NCBI GenBank assembly: GCA_017621815.1
Contig: JAGASK010000043.1
Span: 152,961-216,960, forward strand
Direction: 5' to 3'
From: Lachnospiraceae bacterium
Lineage (GTDB): Bacteria > Bacillota > Clostridia > Lachnospirales > Lachnospiraceae
Length of the DNA: 64,000 nt
The notes under the pieces are model-generated. The model saw nothing but the letters and a program-made list of their open reading frames with translations, was not told the DNA's origin and ran no database searches. Made by a program: the position numbers and the translations under genes. Within the stretch, counting starts at the first letter, position 1, and every line of letters begins with the position of its first letter. This document shows positions 43,202 to 51,541 of this stretch, piece after piece.

Positions 43202-43660
43202 ATGAAAGTAAGCATCAGGAAGATACTGAAAAAAGAAGAGGAACAGGTTATTATTGAATGCGTGGAAATCACTCCTGAAATAAAGGACATTCACAGTTAT
43301 GTGCAGACAAAGGGAACAGGACTTTCGGGAGTGACCTTTGACCAGCGGATGGAAAGGTTTTATCTCCAGGATGTATATTATTTTGAAGCCCTGGATGAAA
43401 AGGTGTTTGCTTATACAAAGCAGCAGGTGTATGAAGTGAAAATGCGGCTTTATGAGACGGAGCAGCTGTATAAAACCTGTCATTTTGTACGGTGCTCCAA
43501 ATCGGTGGTATTAAATCTGATGCAGCTTGAATGTATCAGCCCGGCACTGAACGGACGTTTTTTTGCCCATATGAAAAACGGGGAGAGACTGATGATATCC
43601 AGACAGTATGCAGGGAAACTGAAACAGATTGTGATGGGAGGCGGCAGCGATGAGGATTAA
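43202..43660 (+). CDS. LytTR-domain transcription regulator
   Basis: 152 residues; ATG 43202 after GAGAGGAACGGG. No receiver domain. Residues about 45-145 form a LytTR DNA-binding domain (FYLQDVYYFEALDEKVFAY, FVRCSKSVVLNL, MISRQYAGKLK). Stand-alone LytTR proteins of this size are normally encoded with a DUF3021 membrane protein that controls them, as here: the next gene overlaps by 11 bases. Probably autoregulates the set. Confidence 0.92.
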   Translation: MKVSIRKILKKEEEQVIIECVEITPEIKDIHSYVQTKGTGLSGVTFDQRMERFYLQDVYYFEALDEKVFAYTKQQVYEVKMRLYETEQLYKTCHFVRCSKSVVLNLMQLECISPALNGRFFAHMKNGERLMISRQYAGKLKQIVMGGGSDED

Positions 43661-44084
43661 AAAAGAAGCAGCTGATTTTTTGACGGCATTTTTTATTTGC
43701 ACTACTTGTATCACTTTTTTGGAAGGAATTTTGGGAATGCTTTTTTTTCCGGACATGAAACTGGGGTATGACGCATTTTTTTCACCGCCCTTTTTTGCAT
43801 TTTTTTCCGTCCTTTTCGGTCTTGTTACCAAATCCAAAAAGGAACTCACTGTAAAGCAGGTCTGGCTGCGCAGGGGCATCCATCTTTTACTGATTGAAGG
43901 ATTGGTTTTAGGGCTCAATTATTCGGCAGGCGCAGTTTTTGAACCGGTGGTGCTTTTTGTGCTTATCCTTTCCATAGCTGTTGTTTTTGCAGCTGTATAT
44001 GCCATAATGTGGGTAAACGACAGAAGAAGCGCCGCAATGTTTAATGAAAAATTGAAGCAGTATCAAAGTAAGGCGCTTGAATAA
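43650..44084 (+). CDS. DUF3021 family membrane protein
   Basis: 144 residues, four predicted membrane helices (about 9-29, 42-60, 76-94, 100-122) and a short charged tail. Matches the DUF3021 pattern of proteins paired with stand-alone LytTR regulators, likely membrane-bound inhibitors or sensors. Overlaps the LytTR gene by 11 bases, so coupled translation. Confidence 0.85.
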   Translation: MRIKKEAADFLTAFFICTTCITFLEGILGMLFFPDMKLGYDAFFSPPFFAFFSVLFGLVTKSKKELTVKQVWLRRGIHLLLIEGLVLGLNYSAGAVFEPVVLFVLILSIAVVFAAVYAIMWVNDRRSAAMFNEKLKQYQSKALE

Positions 44085-44130
44085 AGTATTTGAATAAAAA
44101 AAATCTGGTGTGCTGTCAATATGGTGTTCT

Positions 44131-44158
44131 TTGCGAAATGACGAAAATGTGATATGAT
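44131..44158 (+). promoter_or_regulatory. Probable promoter of the HD-domain gene
   Basis: TTGCGA (44131-44136), 16 bases, TATGAT (44153-44158), about 48 bases before ATG 44206. Confidence 0.45.
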
Positions 44159-44205
44159 ACCGTAGGTGGAATTAAATACAGATTTTGGCAGGAGGAACAG
44201 TCATA

Positions 44206-44784
44206 ATGGAAAATAATTTATCAAGACAGGAAGCGCTGGCATTATTAAAGAAATATAACAAGGAGCCTTTTCATATTCAGCACGCCCTGACGGTAGAAGG
44301 TGTTATGCGTTGGTTCGCAAATGAACTGGGGTATGGTGAAGAGGCTGATTTTTGGGCAAATACAGGTCTTTTACATGACATTGATTTTGAACTTTATCCT
44401 GAGCAGCACTGTGTAAAGGCGCCTGAACTTTTACGGGACGGCGGGGCATCAGAGGATATTATTCATGCGGTATGCTCCCACGGGTATGGAATTTGCTGTG
44501 ATGTAAAGCCCGAACATGAAATGGAAAAGGTATTATTTGCGGTAGATGAACTGACAGGATTAATCGGTGCGGCAGCCTTAATGCGTCCGTCCAAAAGCGT
44601 GATGGATATGGAAGCTGCCAGTGTGAAGAAGAAGTTTAAAGACAAGAAGTTTGCAGCCGGCTGTTCCAGGGATGTGATTAAGCAGGGGGCGGAGAATCTT
44701 GGCTGGGAATTAAATGATTTATTTGAAAAGACCATACTTGCCATGCGTTCCTGTGAAGAACAGATTCAGAAGGAAATGGCGTAA
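44206..44784 (+). CDS. HD-domain hydrolase
   Basis: 192 residues from ATG 44206 (GGAGGAA). HD motif LLHDIDFE (about 58-65), earlier His in FHIQHALTVE and later His/Asp in VCSHGYG and VDELTG complete the metal site of the HDIG-type phosphohydrolase fold. Cytosolic. Substrate not predictable; similar short HD proteins are annotated as metal-dependent phosphohydrolases. Confidence 0.88.
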   Translation: MENNLSRQEALALLKKYNKEPFHIQHALTVEGVMRWFANELGYGEEADFWANTGLLHDIDFELYPEQHCVKAPELLRDGGASEDIIHAVCSHGYGICCDVKPEHEMEKVLFAVDELTGLIGAAALMRPSKSVMDMEAASVKKKFKDKKFAAGCSRDVIKQGAENLGWELNDLFEKTILAMRSCEEQIQKEMA

Positions 44785-44809
44785 ATACGCAGGATAGAAG
44801 GATTTGACA

Positions 44810-45529
44810 ATGACAGGACTCGGAACACTGATTAATACGGCTGCCGTCATAGCAGGCGGACTGGTTGGATTATGCTTAAAAAACGGTTTAAAAAAGAGGG
44901 TACAGGACATTTTAATGCAGGCCTGCGGCATAGCAACTGTTTTTATCGGGGCATCAGGCGCTTTGTCGAAAATGCTGGTGATAAAGGACGGTCAGTTGGA
45001 AACCACAGGCACCATGCTGCTCATTTTTTCACTGGTGATTGGCGGAATTGCGGGAGAATGGCTGGATATTGAACAGAAAATGGACATCCTCGGAGAAAAA
45101 ATCAAGAAAGCGGTAAAGGCTCAGAATGACAATCTGTTTGTGGAAGGTTTTGTAAATGTTTCTTTGATTATCTGTGTGGGAGCTATGGCGATTGTAGGTT
45201 CCATTCAGGACGGTATCAGCGGAGATTATTCCATGCTCATGGCAAAGGCTGTTTTAGACCTTGTGATTGTGCTTATTTTTGCATCTACTTATGGAATAGG
45301 GGCTGTTTTTTCGGCGGTTCCCATCTTTATATATCAGGGGTGCATTACGCTTCTCGCCGCTTTTTTCGGCTCCTTTGTCAGTGATGTGATTGTCAGCGAT
45401 TTATCTTATGTAGGTTCTGTTTTAATATTCTGCGTGGGCATCAATATCGCTTTCGGAAAAAGAATAAGGGTAGGAAACCTGCTGCCGGCACTGATTGTGC
45501 CGGTGCTTTACCATATTTTTATGGGATGA
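44810..45529 (+). CDS. DUF554 family membrane protein
   Basis: 239 residues from ATG 44810 (AAGGAT 8 bases upstream). Seven or so membrane helices; the N-terminal GLGTLINTAAVIAGGLVGL and the GGIAGEWLDIE and VGAMAIVGSIQDG segments are typical for DUF554 (YdfK/YqgA-like). Possible transporter, function unknown. Convergent with the GNAT gene, 8 bases apart. Confidence 0.92.
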   Translation: MTGLGTLINTAAVIAGGLVGLCLKNGLKKRVQDILMQACGIATVFIGASGALSKMLVIKDGQLETTGTMLLIFSLVIGGIAGEWLDIEQKMDILGEKIKKAVKAQNDNLFVEGFVNVSLIICVGAMAIVGSIQDGISGDYSMLMAKAVLDLVIVLIFASTYGIGAVFSAVPIFIYQGCITLLAAFFGSFVSDVIVSDLSYVGSVLIFCVGINIAFGKRIRVGNLLPALIVPVLYHIFMG

Positions 45530-45537
45530 TTTGAAAA

Positions 45538-46008
45538 CTACAAAATAGTTTCCATCCCCACCTTTTGGGGTTTTAAGCCGCAGGCTTCATAAAATTTCAT
45601 GGCGGGTTCATTGAGGCTCCACACATTTAAGGTTACGTTATAGCAGCCGTTTTCTCCGGCATAGGCAAGAACCGCTTCATAAAGCTGTTTTCCGATATGC
45701 TGACCGCGGAGAGTTTCATCCACGCATAAGTCGTCAATATATAAGGTTTTAATATCGGTGAGGATGTTGTCATGCTCATGCTGCTGAAAAATGCAGAAAG
45801 CATAGCCCAGAACATCCTCCTTTTCATTTACTGCCACCAGAATCGGACGTTTGTCATCATGTATAATGGCTTTCAGTTGCTCATCCGTATATTTCTTTGC
45901 GCCATATTTAAAAAGGTCCGGCCGTCCTTTGTGATGTACAAGGCAAACCTGCAATAATAAGCTGTTTATTCCATCCATATCCTGTTCTTTTGCTCTTCTG
46001 ATTTCCAT
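45538..46008 (-). CDS. GNAT-family N-acetyltransferase
   Basis: 156 residues from the ATG whose complement is at 46006-46008, with GAGG upstream on the minus strand. Acetyl-CoA loop LRGQHIGKQLYEAVLAYA (R-G-x-x-I-G), then LNVWSLNEPAMKFYEACGLKPQ, a typical GNAT C-terminal part. Substrate unknown. A palindromic AT-rich region with TATACT on the minus strand (near 46055) probably holds its promoter. Confidence 0.92.
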   Translation of the reverse strand: MEIRRAKEQDMDGINSLLLQVCLVHHKGRPDLFKYGAKKYTDEQLKAIIHDDKRPILVAVNEKEDVLGYAFCIFQQHEHDNILTDIKTLYIDDLCVDETLRGQHIGKQLYEAVLAYAGENGCYNVTLNVWSLNEPAMKFYEACGLKPQKVGMETIL

Positions 46009-46090
46009 ATTTCGCACCTCGGGTTTATATTATGCTGTTATGCACAGAAACAGTATAGCATAACTTATTCCCGCGAGCAACGAGCCAAGC

Positions 46091-46108
46091 GGACATGCTT
46101 GCATGTCC
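46091..46108 (-). terminator. Hairpin between minus-strand genes
   Basis: GGACATG/CATGTCC around a CTTG loop, perfect 7-bp stem, downstream of the FtsX-domain gene on the minus strand. Candidate transcription stop. Confidence 0.45.
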
Positions 46109-46170
46109 ATTTGACTGAACATTAGTAGTTCAATAAGTATAAATTTTGAAAATCGGAAGTGCAGGATACA

Positions 46171-46695
46171 TCATTCCATTTCATCTAACTCATATAAATT
46201 AGTTATTTTTCTTACTCCGGCTATCTGTTCAATTTTATTTCTGACTTTCTCTGTATCAGCATTTAATTTTACGGTTACCCGGTAGTTAGCGGAATCCTTC
46301 AGAGGGTTTTCCGAAAAAAAAGCAGTCCATGCTTCATCCATATATTTCTCGGAAAATATTATCCAGGCCTCATCAGGATTGGTGAAATAGACAGAAGAAA
46401 TTTCCTCCATGCCGGACAGTGCGTTTCCGATAGCCTCGATTTCCTCATAGCTGATTCCTTCCTCAAAAAATATGGCAAGGTTCTTTGTCTGATGCAAATC
46501 ATATGCGGCGTAGGCAGGAAAGCTCATTGTGATTAGTACGGCCATTATGACTGCTGCGGCCGTTATGAGCCTGGAATACCGGAATAAAGGATTTTTGGTG
46601 CGGACTTTGTTTTGGCAGTTACGGAGTAAGTCTTCTTTCATGTTTTCTGGCATTGTAATTTCTTCTATTGCATTTATCCATTTTTCTTCTTTCAT
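46171..46695 (-). CDS. Membrane protein with FtsX-like extracellular domain, probable anti-sigma factor
   Basis: 174 residues. N-terminal cytoplasmic part about 1-40, membrane helix about 42-62, outside domain about 70-172. The outside part follows the pattern of the FtsX extracellular domain: a strand AIFFEEGISYEEI, helix, EEISSVYFTNPDEAW, the ENPL loop and a final VRNKIEQIAGVRKI. It lies 31 bases downstream of an ECF sigma gene, the usual place of an anti-sigma factor. No ZAS zinc motif is seen, so the sigma-binding role is inferred from position. Confidence 0.7.
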   Translation of the reverse strand: MKEEKWINAIEEITMPENMKEDLLRNCQNKVRTKNPLFRYSRLITAAAVIMAVLITMSFPAYAAYDLHQTKNLAIFFEEGISYEEIEAIGNALSGMEEISSVYFTNPDEAWIIFSEKYMDEAWTAFFSENPLKDSANYRVTVKLNADTEKVRNKIEQIAGVRKITNLYELDEME

Positions 46696-46726
46696 ACAGA
46701 CCTCTTTTCTACAGGCATATCGCCTG

Positions 46727-47197
46727 TTATTCGCTTAATTTTTGTTTCAGGGCTTCTTTTCCTCTTTGAAGCCGTTTTTTTACGGCATTTTCAGAGATGC
46801 CGAGAATACCGGCAATTTCTTTTAGCTGGTATCCCTCAATATAGTGCAGAAGAAGCACAGTTTTAAATTTTGGAGGCAGGCTTAAAACCTCTTTTAATAT
46901 TTCCTGCTGCTGTGGTTTACTGCAGACGGGCTCAAGCTCATCAATGCTGACATAGGTATGACGTTTGTGAAAGCGGAGAAAATCCCTGCATAAATTGGCA
47001 GTGACTTTAAGAAGCCATGCCTTTTCGTGGTTTTCATCCTGAAAATCAGGAGACTTTTCCATGTATTTTATCAGCGTCTCCTGAAGTACATCCTGTGCAT
47101 CATGAGGATTACCAAGAATTACTACGGCTGTCCGATAGAGCAGATTACCGTGTACCTGGATTATTCGTTTTATTTCAGTTTCATTTCTGGTACTCAC
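46727..47197 (-). CDS. ECF-type RNA polymerase sigma factor
   Basis: 156 residues, region 2 and region 4 only. Region 2: GNPHDAQDVLQETLIKYM; region 4: LPPKFKTVLLLHYIEGYQLKEIAGILGISENAVKKRLQRG with its helix-turn-helix. Starts with GAGGATAAAC upstream on the minus strand. Upstream lies copy 2 of the 134-bp repeat. Cotranscribed with the FtsX-domain membrane protein. Confidence 0.93.
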   Translation of the reverse strand: MSTRNETEIKRIIQVHGNLLYRTAVVILGNPHDAQDVLQETLIKYMEKSPDFQDENHEKAWLLKVTANLCRDFLRFHKRHTYVSIDELEPVCSKPQQQEILKEVLSLPPKFKTVLLLHYIEGYQLKEIAGILGISENAVKKRLQRGKEALKQKLSE

Positions 47198-47238
47198 ATT
47201 GTTTATCCTCCTGTTTAAACAGCGCGCGCGTCCTGTTT

Positions 47239-47372
47239 GTTACTGTTCACTCCGTTCACAGCAACATTCGCAAATCCATCCTATATTCGCTTCGCGAATG
47301 GGATTTGCTCACACATGAATCATGTTTTCACGTCTCAAACAGCAAGTGTTTGAGACTGCCGTGAACAGTGAC
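47239..47372 (-). repeat. Structured dispersed intergenic repeat, copy 2 (inverted)
   Basis: Reverse complement of 18911-19046 over 134 bases with one difference (G at 47270 region, CATTCGCAAATCC instead of CATTCACAAATCC). Same terminal inverted repeats (GTTACTGTTCAC and GTGAACAGTGAC) and same internal hairpins. Lies between divergent genes, the ECF sigma gene and the esterase gene. Confidence 0.92.
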
Positions 47373-47411
47373 TCCTGTTTCTATAATAGACACGTTTCAT
47401 CTATTTAGAAA

Positions 47412-47440
47412 GTGACAAATAATATAAAATAAGTTACTAT
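47412..47440 (+). promoter_or_regulatory. Possible promoter of the esterase-cyclase-TraX genes
   Basis: GTGACA (47412-47417), 17 bases, TACTAT (47435-47440). A TATAAT at 47382-47387, just outside the repeat, lacks a -35. Both are candidates. Confidence 0.35.
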
Positions 47441-47516
47441 GATATTAATGAGTAGCAGGAAGTATACAGAAAATATTGCCTGTGCAATTTATGACAGAAA
47501 AGAAAGAGGTAGATTT

Positions 47517-48419
47517 ATGGTGAGCAGAGCAGTGGCAGATATCAGAAAAAACTGGGCGGAAAGTGACAGAAAAAGGGACGAAGGGCTGACTACGCCGGAA
47601 AATATAATACGGCATGATGATATAGCATATGGACCTTACGGAACCTTCAATCTGCTTGATATTTATCATACAAGGGATGCTGTAAAGAAGCAGCCTGCAA
47701 TCGTCAATATTCATGGCGGGGCATGGGTATACGGAAGCAAGGAGATTTATCAGTTTTACTGCATGGGGCTTGCACAGAGAGGCTTTACGGTGGTGAACAT
47801 TAATTATCGTCTGGCACCGGAAAATAAATATCCCGCAGCCCTTGAGGACATTAACAGGGTATTCTGTTTCCTGAAAGAACAGGGTGAGAACTACTTTGTG
47901 GATACTGACAATTTATTTGTGGTGGGGGATTCCGCAGGAGGACAGCTGGCAAGCCATTATCTGGCTGTTTTTACAAATCCTGAATTTGCAAAGCTGTTTA
48001 AGTTTAAAACCCCTGATGTGACAATACGGGCAGCAGCCTTAAACTGCGGGCTTTATGATGCCAGAAAATGTGCGGAATACGGGCTTGACGAACCTTTTTT
48101 GGAATACATAGGAAAAGAAGAATGGGGAAACAGCGGTAAGGGAGAAGAAATTATGGAAAGCCTGGATACCATGAAATATCTGACAGGGGATTTTCCTCCT
48201 TCCTTTGTGATGAGTGCATATCATGACTTTCTGCTTGAAAATGCGCAGCCTATGTATGAGAGACTGAAGGAACTTAGCGTACCCTGTGAAATAAAAATAT
48301 ACGGAAGCAAGGAACAGGAAGAAATCGCTCATGTATTTCATGTAAACTGCAGATTAAAGGAGGCGGCAAAGTGCAATGACGACGAATGTGCTTTCTTTAA
48401 AAAATTTGAAAATATATGA
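47517..48419 (+). CDS. Alpha/beta hydrolase (acetyl esterase/lipase type)
   Basis: 300 residues from ATG 47517 (AGAGGTAG upstream). Hormone-sensitive-lipase-like family: oxyanion motif NIHGGAW, NYRLAPENKYPA, nucleophile motif VGDSAGGQ (Ser near 139), and a catalytic Asp/His pair probably in SAYHDFL and IAHVFHV. No signal peptide, so cytosolic. The last 44 bases overlap the cyclase gene in another frame. Confidence 0.9.
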   Translation: MVSRAVADIRKNWAESDRKRDEGLTTPENIIRHDDIAYGPYGTFNLLDIYHTRDAVKKQPAIVNIHGGAWVYGSKEIYQFYCMGLAQRGFTVVNINYRLAPENKYPAALEDINRVFCFLKEQGENYFVDTDNLFVVGDSAGGQLASHYLAVFTNPEFAKLFKFKTPDVTIRAAALNCGLYDARKCAEYGLDEPFLEYIGKEEWGNSGKGEEIMESLDTMKYLTGDFPPSFVMSAYHDFLLENAQPMYERLKELSVPCEIKIYGSKEQEEIAHVFHVNCRLKEAAKCNDDECAFFKKFENI

Positions 48420-49038
48420 TATTACCCAGGAACTTTTTACCTGCTGTGTATTTCCCGGAGACCCTGTGCCCCGGAAAAAGCAGATTCTTTCCATAGAAAA
48501 AGGCGATATGTGCAACTTGACAGAGCTTTCCCTTTGTGCCCACAACGGAACCCATATGGATGCACCCTCTCATTTTTATCAGGATGGGAAAACCATAGAT
48601 GAGACAGCATTGGAAAAGGTAATAGGAGAAGCGGCAGTCATTGCATTTGACGGAGAATTAAAGGACGGGGATGTGGAACGTGTCATAAATGAAGATACGC
48701 CAAAACGTATCCTGTTTAAAGGAAGGACGGTCATTACACCGGAAGGGGCAAAGGCTTTGAACCGCCACGGCATTTTACTGGTCGGTGTGGAGTCACAGAC
48801 GGTAGGGCCGGAGGATGCGCCCAAGGATGTACATCTGGAACTGCTTGGAAAAGAAGTGGTGTTATTGGAAGGAATCAGACTTTCACAGGTGCCGGAGGGA
48901 ACCTATTTTTTAAATGCAGCTCCTTTAAAGCTGGGCGGCTGTGACGGTGCGCCCTGCCGCGCCGTGCTGATACATGATAATGGAAGCTGTCAGGGCACGT
49001 TTTCTGCTTCCGCGCCGGGAGGAGAAAATAATGGATAA
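48376..49038 (+). CDS. Cyclase family (kynurenine-formamidase-like) metal-dependent hydrolase
   Basis: 220 residues. The family signature HxGTHxDxPxHF is present as HNGTHMDAPSHF (about 56-67), with YDITQEL at the N-terminus and LLVGVESQTVGPED further on. Such enzymes hydrolyse N-formylkynurenine or related amides, or cyclise isatin-type substrates; the true substrate is open. ATG 48376 lies inside the 3' end of the esterase gene (44-base overlap); AAAGGAGG at 48356-48363 is a little far (12 bases). Confidence 0.88.
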   Translation: MTTNVLSLKNLKIYDITQELFTCCVFPGDPVPRKKQILSIEKGDMCNLTELSLCAHNGTHMDAPSHFYQDGKTIDETALEKVIGEAAVIAFDGELKDGDVERVINEDTPKRILFKGRTVITPEGAKALNRHGILLVGVESQTVGPEDAPKDVHLELLGKEVVLLEGIRLSQVPEGTYFLNAAPLKLGGCDGAPCRAVLIHDNGSCQGTFSASAPGGENNG

Positions 49039-49762
49039 GAAATATAAGGTATTGAACAGGGATGTGATTAAATATATTGCCATGTTTACCATGCTGCTGA
49101 ATCATATTGCAAATATATTTTTCAGCAGCGGGGAACTCATAAGGGAGATTTTTCTGGACATAGGTTATTTTACCGCAATAACAATGTGTTATTTTCTGGT
49201 GGAAGGATATCAATATACCCGTTCCAGAAAGAAATATGCCCTTCGGCTTCTGGTTTTTGCAGTGATTTCACAGGCACCCTATTTACTTGCTTTTTGGGAA
49301 GAATTCATTATGCTTAATATGATGTTTACACTGCTGCTTTGCTTTTTGATTATCTGCGTTTTGGAGAGCGATATGCCCAAACTGCCACAGGCGCTTTTGT
49401 GTATTTTGCTGATTTTTGTTTCCCTGTTCAGTGACTGGGCTTTGCTGGCACCTGTTTACACGATTTTATTTGTAAAATGCAGAGGTTCAAAAAAGAAAAC
49501 GGCAGTGGCATATGGGGTGGCAGCAGTTTTGTTTATGGGATTTAATTATTTAAATTACAGAATGATGTACGAAACTGCACTGCAGGTGGTCTTGCCCACA
49601 CTTGCTTCCGGGATTGGAATAGTAGTATCGGGAATTGTTATACTGGTATTTTATAACGGAAAGCGTATGGAGAGGGGAAGAGAATTTTCCAAATGGTTTT
49701 TCTATCTGTTTTATCCGGTGCATTTGCTGATATTGGGAATTATCAGGGTTTTGGTTCATTAG
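49031..49762 (+). CDS. TraX family membrane protein
   Basis: 243 residues from ATG 49031 (GGGAGGAG), overlapping the cyclase gene by 8 bases. Several membrane helices; IKYIAMFTMLLNHIANIFF and SLFSDWALLAPVYTILF match the TraX pattern. TraX acetylates F-pilin in conjugative plasmids; chromosomal Firmicutes homologues, as here without other transfer genes, are likely acyltransferases of unknown target. Confidence 0.9.
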   Translation: MDKKYKVLNRDVIKYIAMFTMLLNHIANIFFSSGELIREIFLDIGYFTAITMCYFLVEGYQYTRSRKKYALRLLVFAVISQAPYLLAFWEEFIMLNMMFTLLLCFLIICVLESDMPKLPQALLCILLIFVSLFSDWALLAPVYTILFVKCRGSKKKTAVAYGVAAVLFMGFNYLNYRMMYETALQVVLPTLASGIGIVVSGIVILVFYNGKRMERGREFSKWFFYLFYPVHLLILGIIRVLVH

Positions 49763-49778
49763 AAGGAAGGAGAAAGTT

Positions 49779-50276
49779 ATGGGAGTAAAGTATGATTTTA
49801 AAATAGAGTCTTTGGAGGTTTTGAACGAAAAGATGAGTGGAACATCCAAAATCAGAAGTATTGTTGAAGAGTATGGGGAAGAGGCTTATTATAAAGGAAT
49901 CCTGTGTCTTGGGCAGCTTAAAACCCTGTTTGGGGAGCCTTTGTATACAACGGAAGATTTGGAGGATCAGTATGCTTACTGCATCTCTGCGGCAGATGAA
50001 GAAGGAAAAAGGATTTATCTGCATGTGTACAGCGGACCTTCCGGTCCGGCAATCGGAGGAAACCGGGATGCGGACAGCAGGCAGGCGGCAGATGAACTGG
50101 CAGAGCTTATTACCGGTGCCGAAGCGGCGGATTATGATTATGAGGGTTATTATATGGATGGCCCCGTCGCAGTGAAAATGGGCGTCAGGAACGGGGAGCC
50201 GTATACGGAGGAAAAAGAAATAGCCGAGGAAGAATTTGCAGAGCTCTGTAAGAAATTATACGGATTGGGAGAGTAA
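49779..50276 (+). CDS. Hypothetical protein, 165 residues
   Basis: Not recognised. Acidic, cytosolic. ATG 49779 with AAGGAGA upstream. Mixed alpha/beta pattern with VYSGPSGPAIGG (about 83-94) and DYDYEGYYMDGPVAVKMGV; Tyr-rich. It is one of a run of small + strand genes (49031-51496) with short gaps. Confidence 0.6.
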   Translation: MGVKYDFKIESLEVLNEKMSGTSKIRSIVEEYGEEAYYKGILCLGQLKTLFGEPLYTTEDLEDQYAYCISAADEEGKRIYLHVYSGPSGPAIGGNRDADSRQAADELAELITGAEAADYDYEGYYMDGPVAVKMGVRNGEPYTEEKEIAEEEFAELCKKLYGLGE

Positions 50277-50285
50277 AGCCGGATT

Positions 50286-50765
50286 ATGAGAAGAAAAGAC
50301 AGAGAAGTTACGGACCTTTTGGAAATAGAGCAGATAATAGCGGGTTGCAGGGTCTGCCATGTGGCAATGGCAGATGAGGGAAGACCATATCTTGTTCCCA
50401 TGAATTTTGGTTATGAGCTGAAAGAAGGAATATTGACCTTATATTTTCACTCGGCAAAGGAAGGAAAAAAGATTAATGTGCTTAAGGCAAATGATAATGT
50501 ATGGTTTGAAATGTGCATAGAGGGTGAACCTGTATATGTGAAGGATATTCCCTGCAATTCCGGATTTTATTATCAAAGTGTAATGGGAAGCGGAAAAGCG
50601 GAATTTGTGACTGATGTGCAGGAAAAGTGTAAAGGACTTTCTTTGCTTATGAAGCAGATAGTTAATGCAGAAGTGACTTTTAATGAGGTGCAGGCAAACA
50701 CGGTAAACGTCATTAAGATTGTGTCAAAAGATTTTACGGGAAAGAAAAAAGGAGTTTTGACTTAA
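50286..50765 (+). CDS. Pyridoxamine 5'-phosphate oxidase family flavoprotein (NimA-like)
   Basis: 159 residues. Split-barrel flavin-binding fold: RVCHVAMADEGRPYLVPMNFGYE (strands 1 and 2), LYFHSAKEGKKINVLKAN, and YYQSVMGSGKAEFV. The histidine and length fit the 5-nitroimidazole-reductase-like subgroup common in anaerobes. Such proteins bind FMN and reduce small molecules; no substrate is implied by context. Confidence 0.88.
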   Translation: MRRKDREVTDLLEIEQIIAGCRVCHVAMADEGRPYLVPMNFGYELKEGILTLYFHSAKEGKKINVLKANDNVWFEMCIEGEPVYVKDIPCNSGFYYQSVMGSGKAEFVTDVQEKCKGLSLLMKQIVNAEVTFNEVQANTVNVIKIVSKDFTGKKKGVLT

Positions 50766-50798
50766 AGAAAGTGACTAATGAATAAAAAGGGAGAGAAA

Positions 50799-51038
50799 AT
50801 GTATTCATTCAGTGAGGAAGAAAAAAGGCAGATGTGCGATGAAATCGCTCAGTTTTTTAAAGAAGAGCATGATTTGGACTTAGGAGTTATCGGAACCGGA
50901 AATATCTTTGATTTCTTCCGGGAAATGCTGGGTAACCGTATTTATAATAAAGCCTTGGATGATGCAAAGAAGTTCTATGAGACTTATGCTAATAATATGG
51001 AGTCCGATTATTATGCCATGTATAAGGATGTCAGGTAG
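50799..51038 (+). CDS. DUF2164 family small protein
   Basis: 79 residues from ATG 50799, set by GGGAGAG; an in-frame ATG at 50778 would precede the site. FSEEEKRQMCDEIAQFFKEE and DLGVIGTGNIFDFFREMLG are the family pattern. Helical, cytosolic, function unknown. Confidence 0.85.
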   Translation: MYSFSEEEKRQMCDEIAQFFKEEHDLDLGVIGTGNIFDFFREMLGNRIYNKALDDAKKFYETYANNMESDYYAMYKDVR

Positions 51039-51085
51039 AGCAGAAAAAATACTTTAAGAAATTGGGAGAAACAGAGAAAAAGGTA

Positions 51086-51496
51086 ATGAAAAATAATGTA
51101 AATATTATCGCAGTATTGGATGAAAATCGTGAAAAGCTTCTTGTCTGTAAGCGGCGAAAGGAGCCGTACAAGGGACTTTTAAATCTGGTGGGCGGCAAAC
51201 TAAAACCCGGCGAAGACGGATATGCGGCGGCCTACAGGGAACTGGAAGAGGAAACCGGAATTACCGGAGATGATATAACCCTGACGCATTTAATGGACTT
51301 GGTGTATTATTTGGAAGATACAAAATTGGAAGTGTATTTTGGCTGCTTAAATAAGAAGCTGGAAGTGCATGGGGATGAAAATGAATTGCTGTGGATAGAC
51401 AGGCAGCAGAATTATTTTGATGAGAGCCGTTTTGCCGGGGAAGGAAATATCGGTCATATAATGGAGCGCATCAGGAAATCGGAGCATGAAATGTAA
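51086..51496 (+). CDS. NUDIX hydrolase (MutT-like)
   Basis: 136 residues from ATG 51086. Nudix box GGKLKPGEDGYAAAYREL followed by EEETGI, with all Glu ligands for magnesium. Hydrolyses a nucleoside diphosphate linked to another group; substrate unknown, perhaps 8-oxo-dGTP by similarity in size. An upstream TTG at 51062 is possible but lacks a better SD. Confidence 0.92.
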   Translation: MKNNVNIIAVLDENREKLLVCKRRKEPYKGLLNLVGGKLKPGEDGYAAAYRELEEETGITGDDITLTHLMDLVYYLEDTKLEVYFGCLNKKLEVHGDENELLWIDRQQNYFDESRFAGEGNIGHIMERIRKSEHEM

Positions 51497-51541
51497 AAAA
51501 ATATTACCTGATTAACATCACATGAAAGGGAGAATGGGAAT

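Noticed and set aside
47221-47230. GCGCGCGCG run as a Z-DNA or regulatory element
   Set aside because: Only about 9 alternating bases; no supporting context.
49031-49762. Conjugative element suggested by TraX
   Set aside because: No relaxase, coupling protein or type IV secretion gene nearby; chromosomal TraX homologues are common in Firmicutes.
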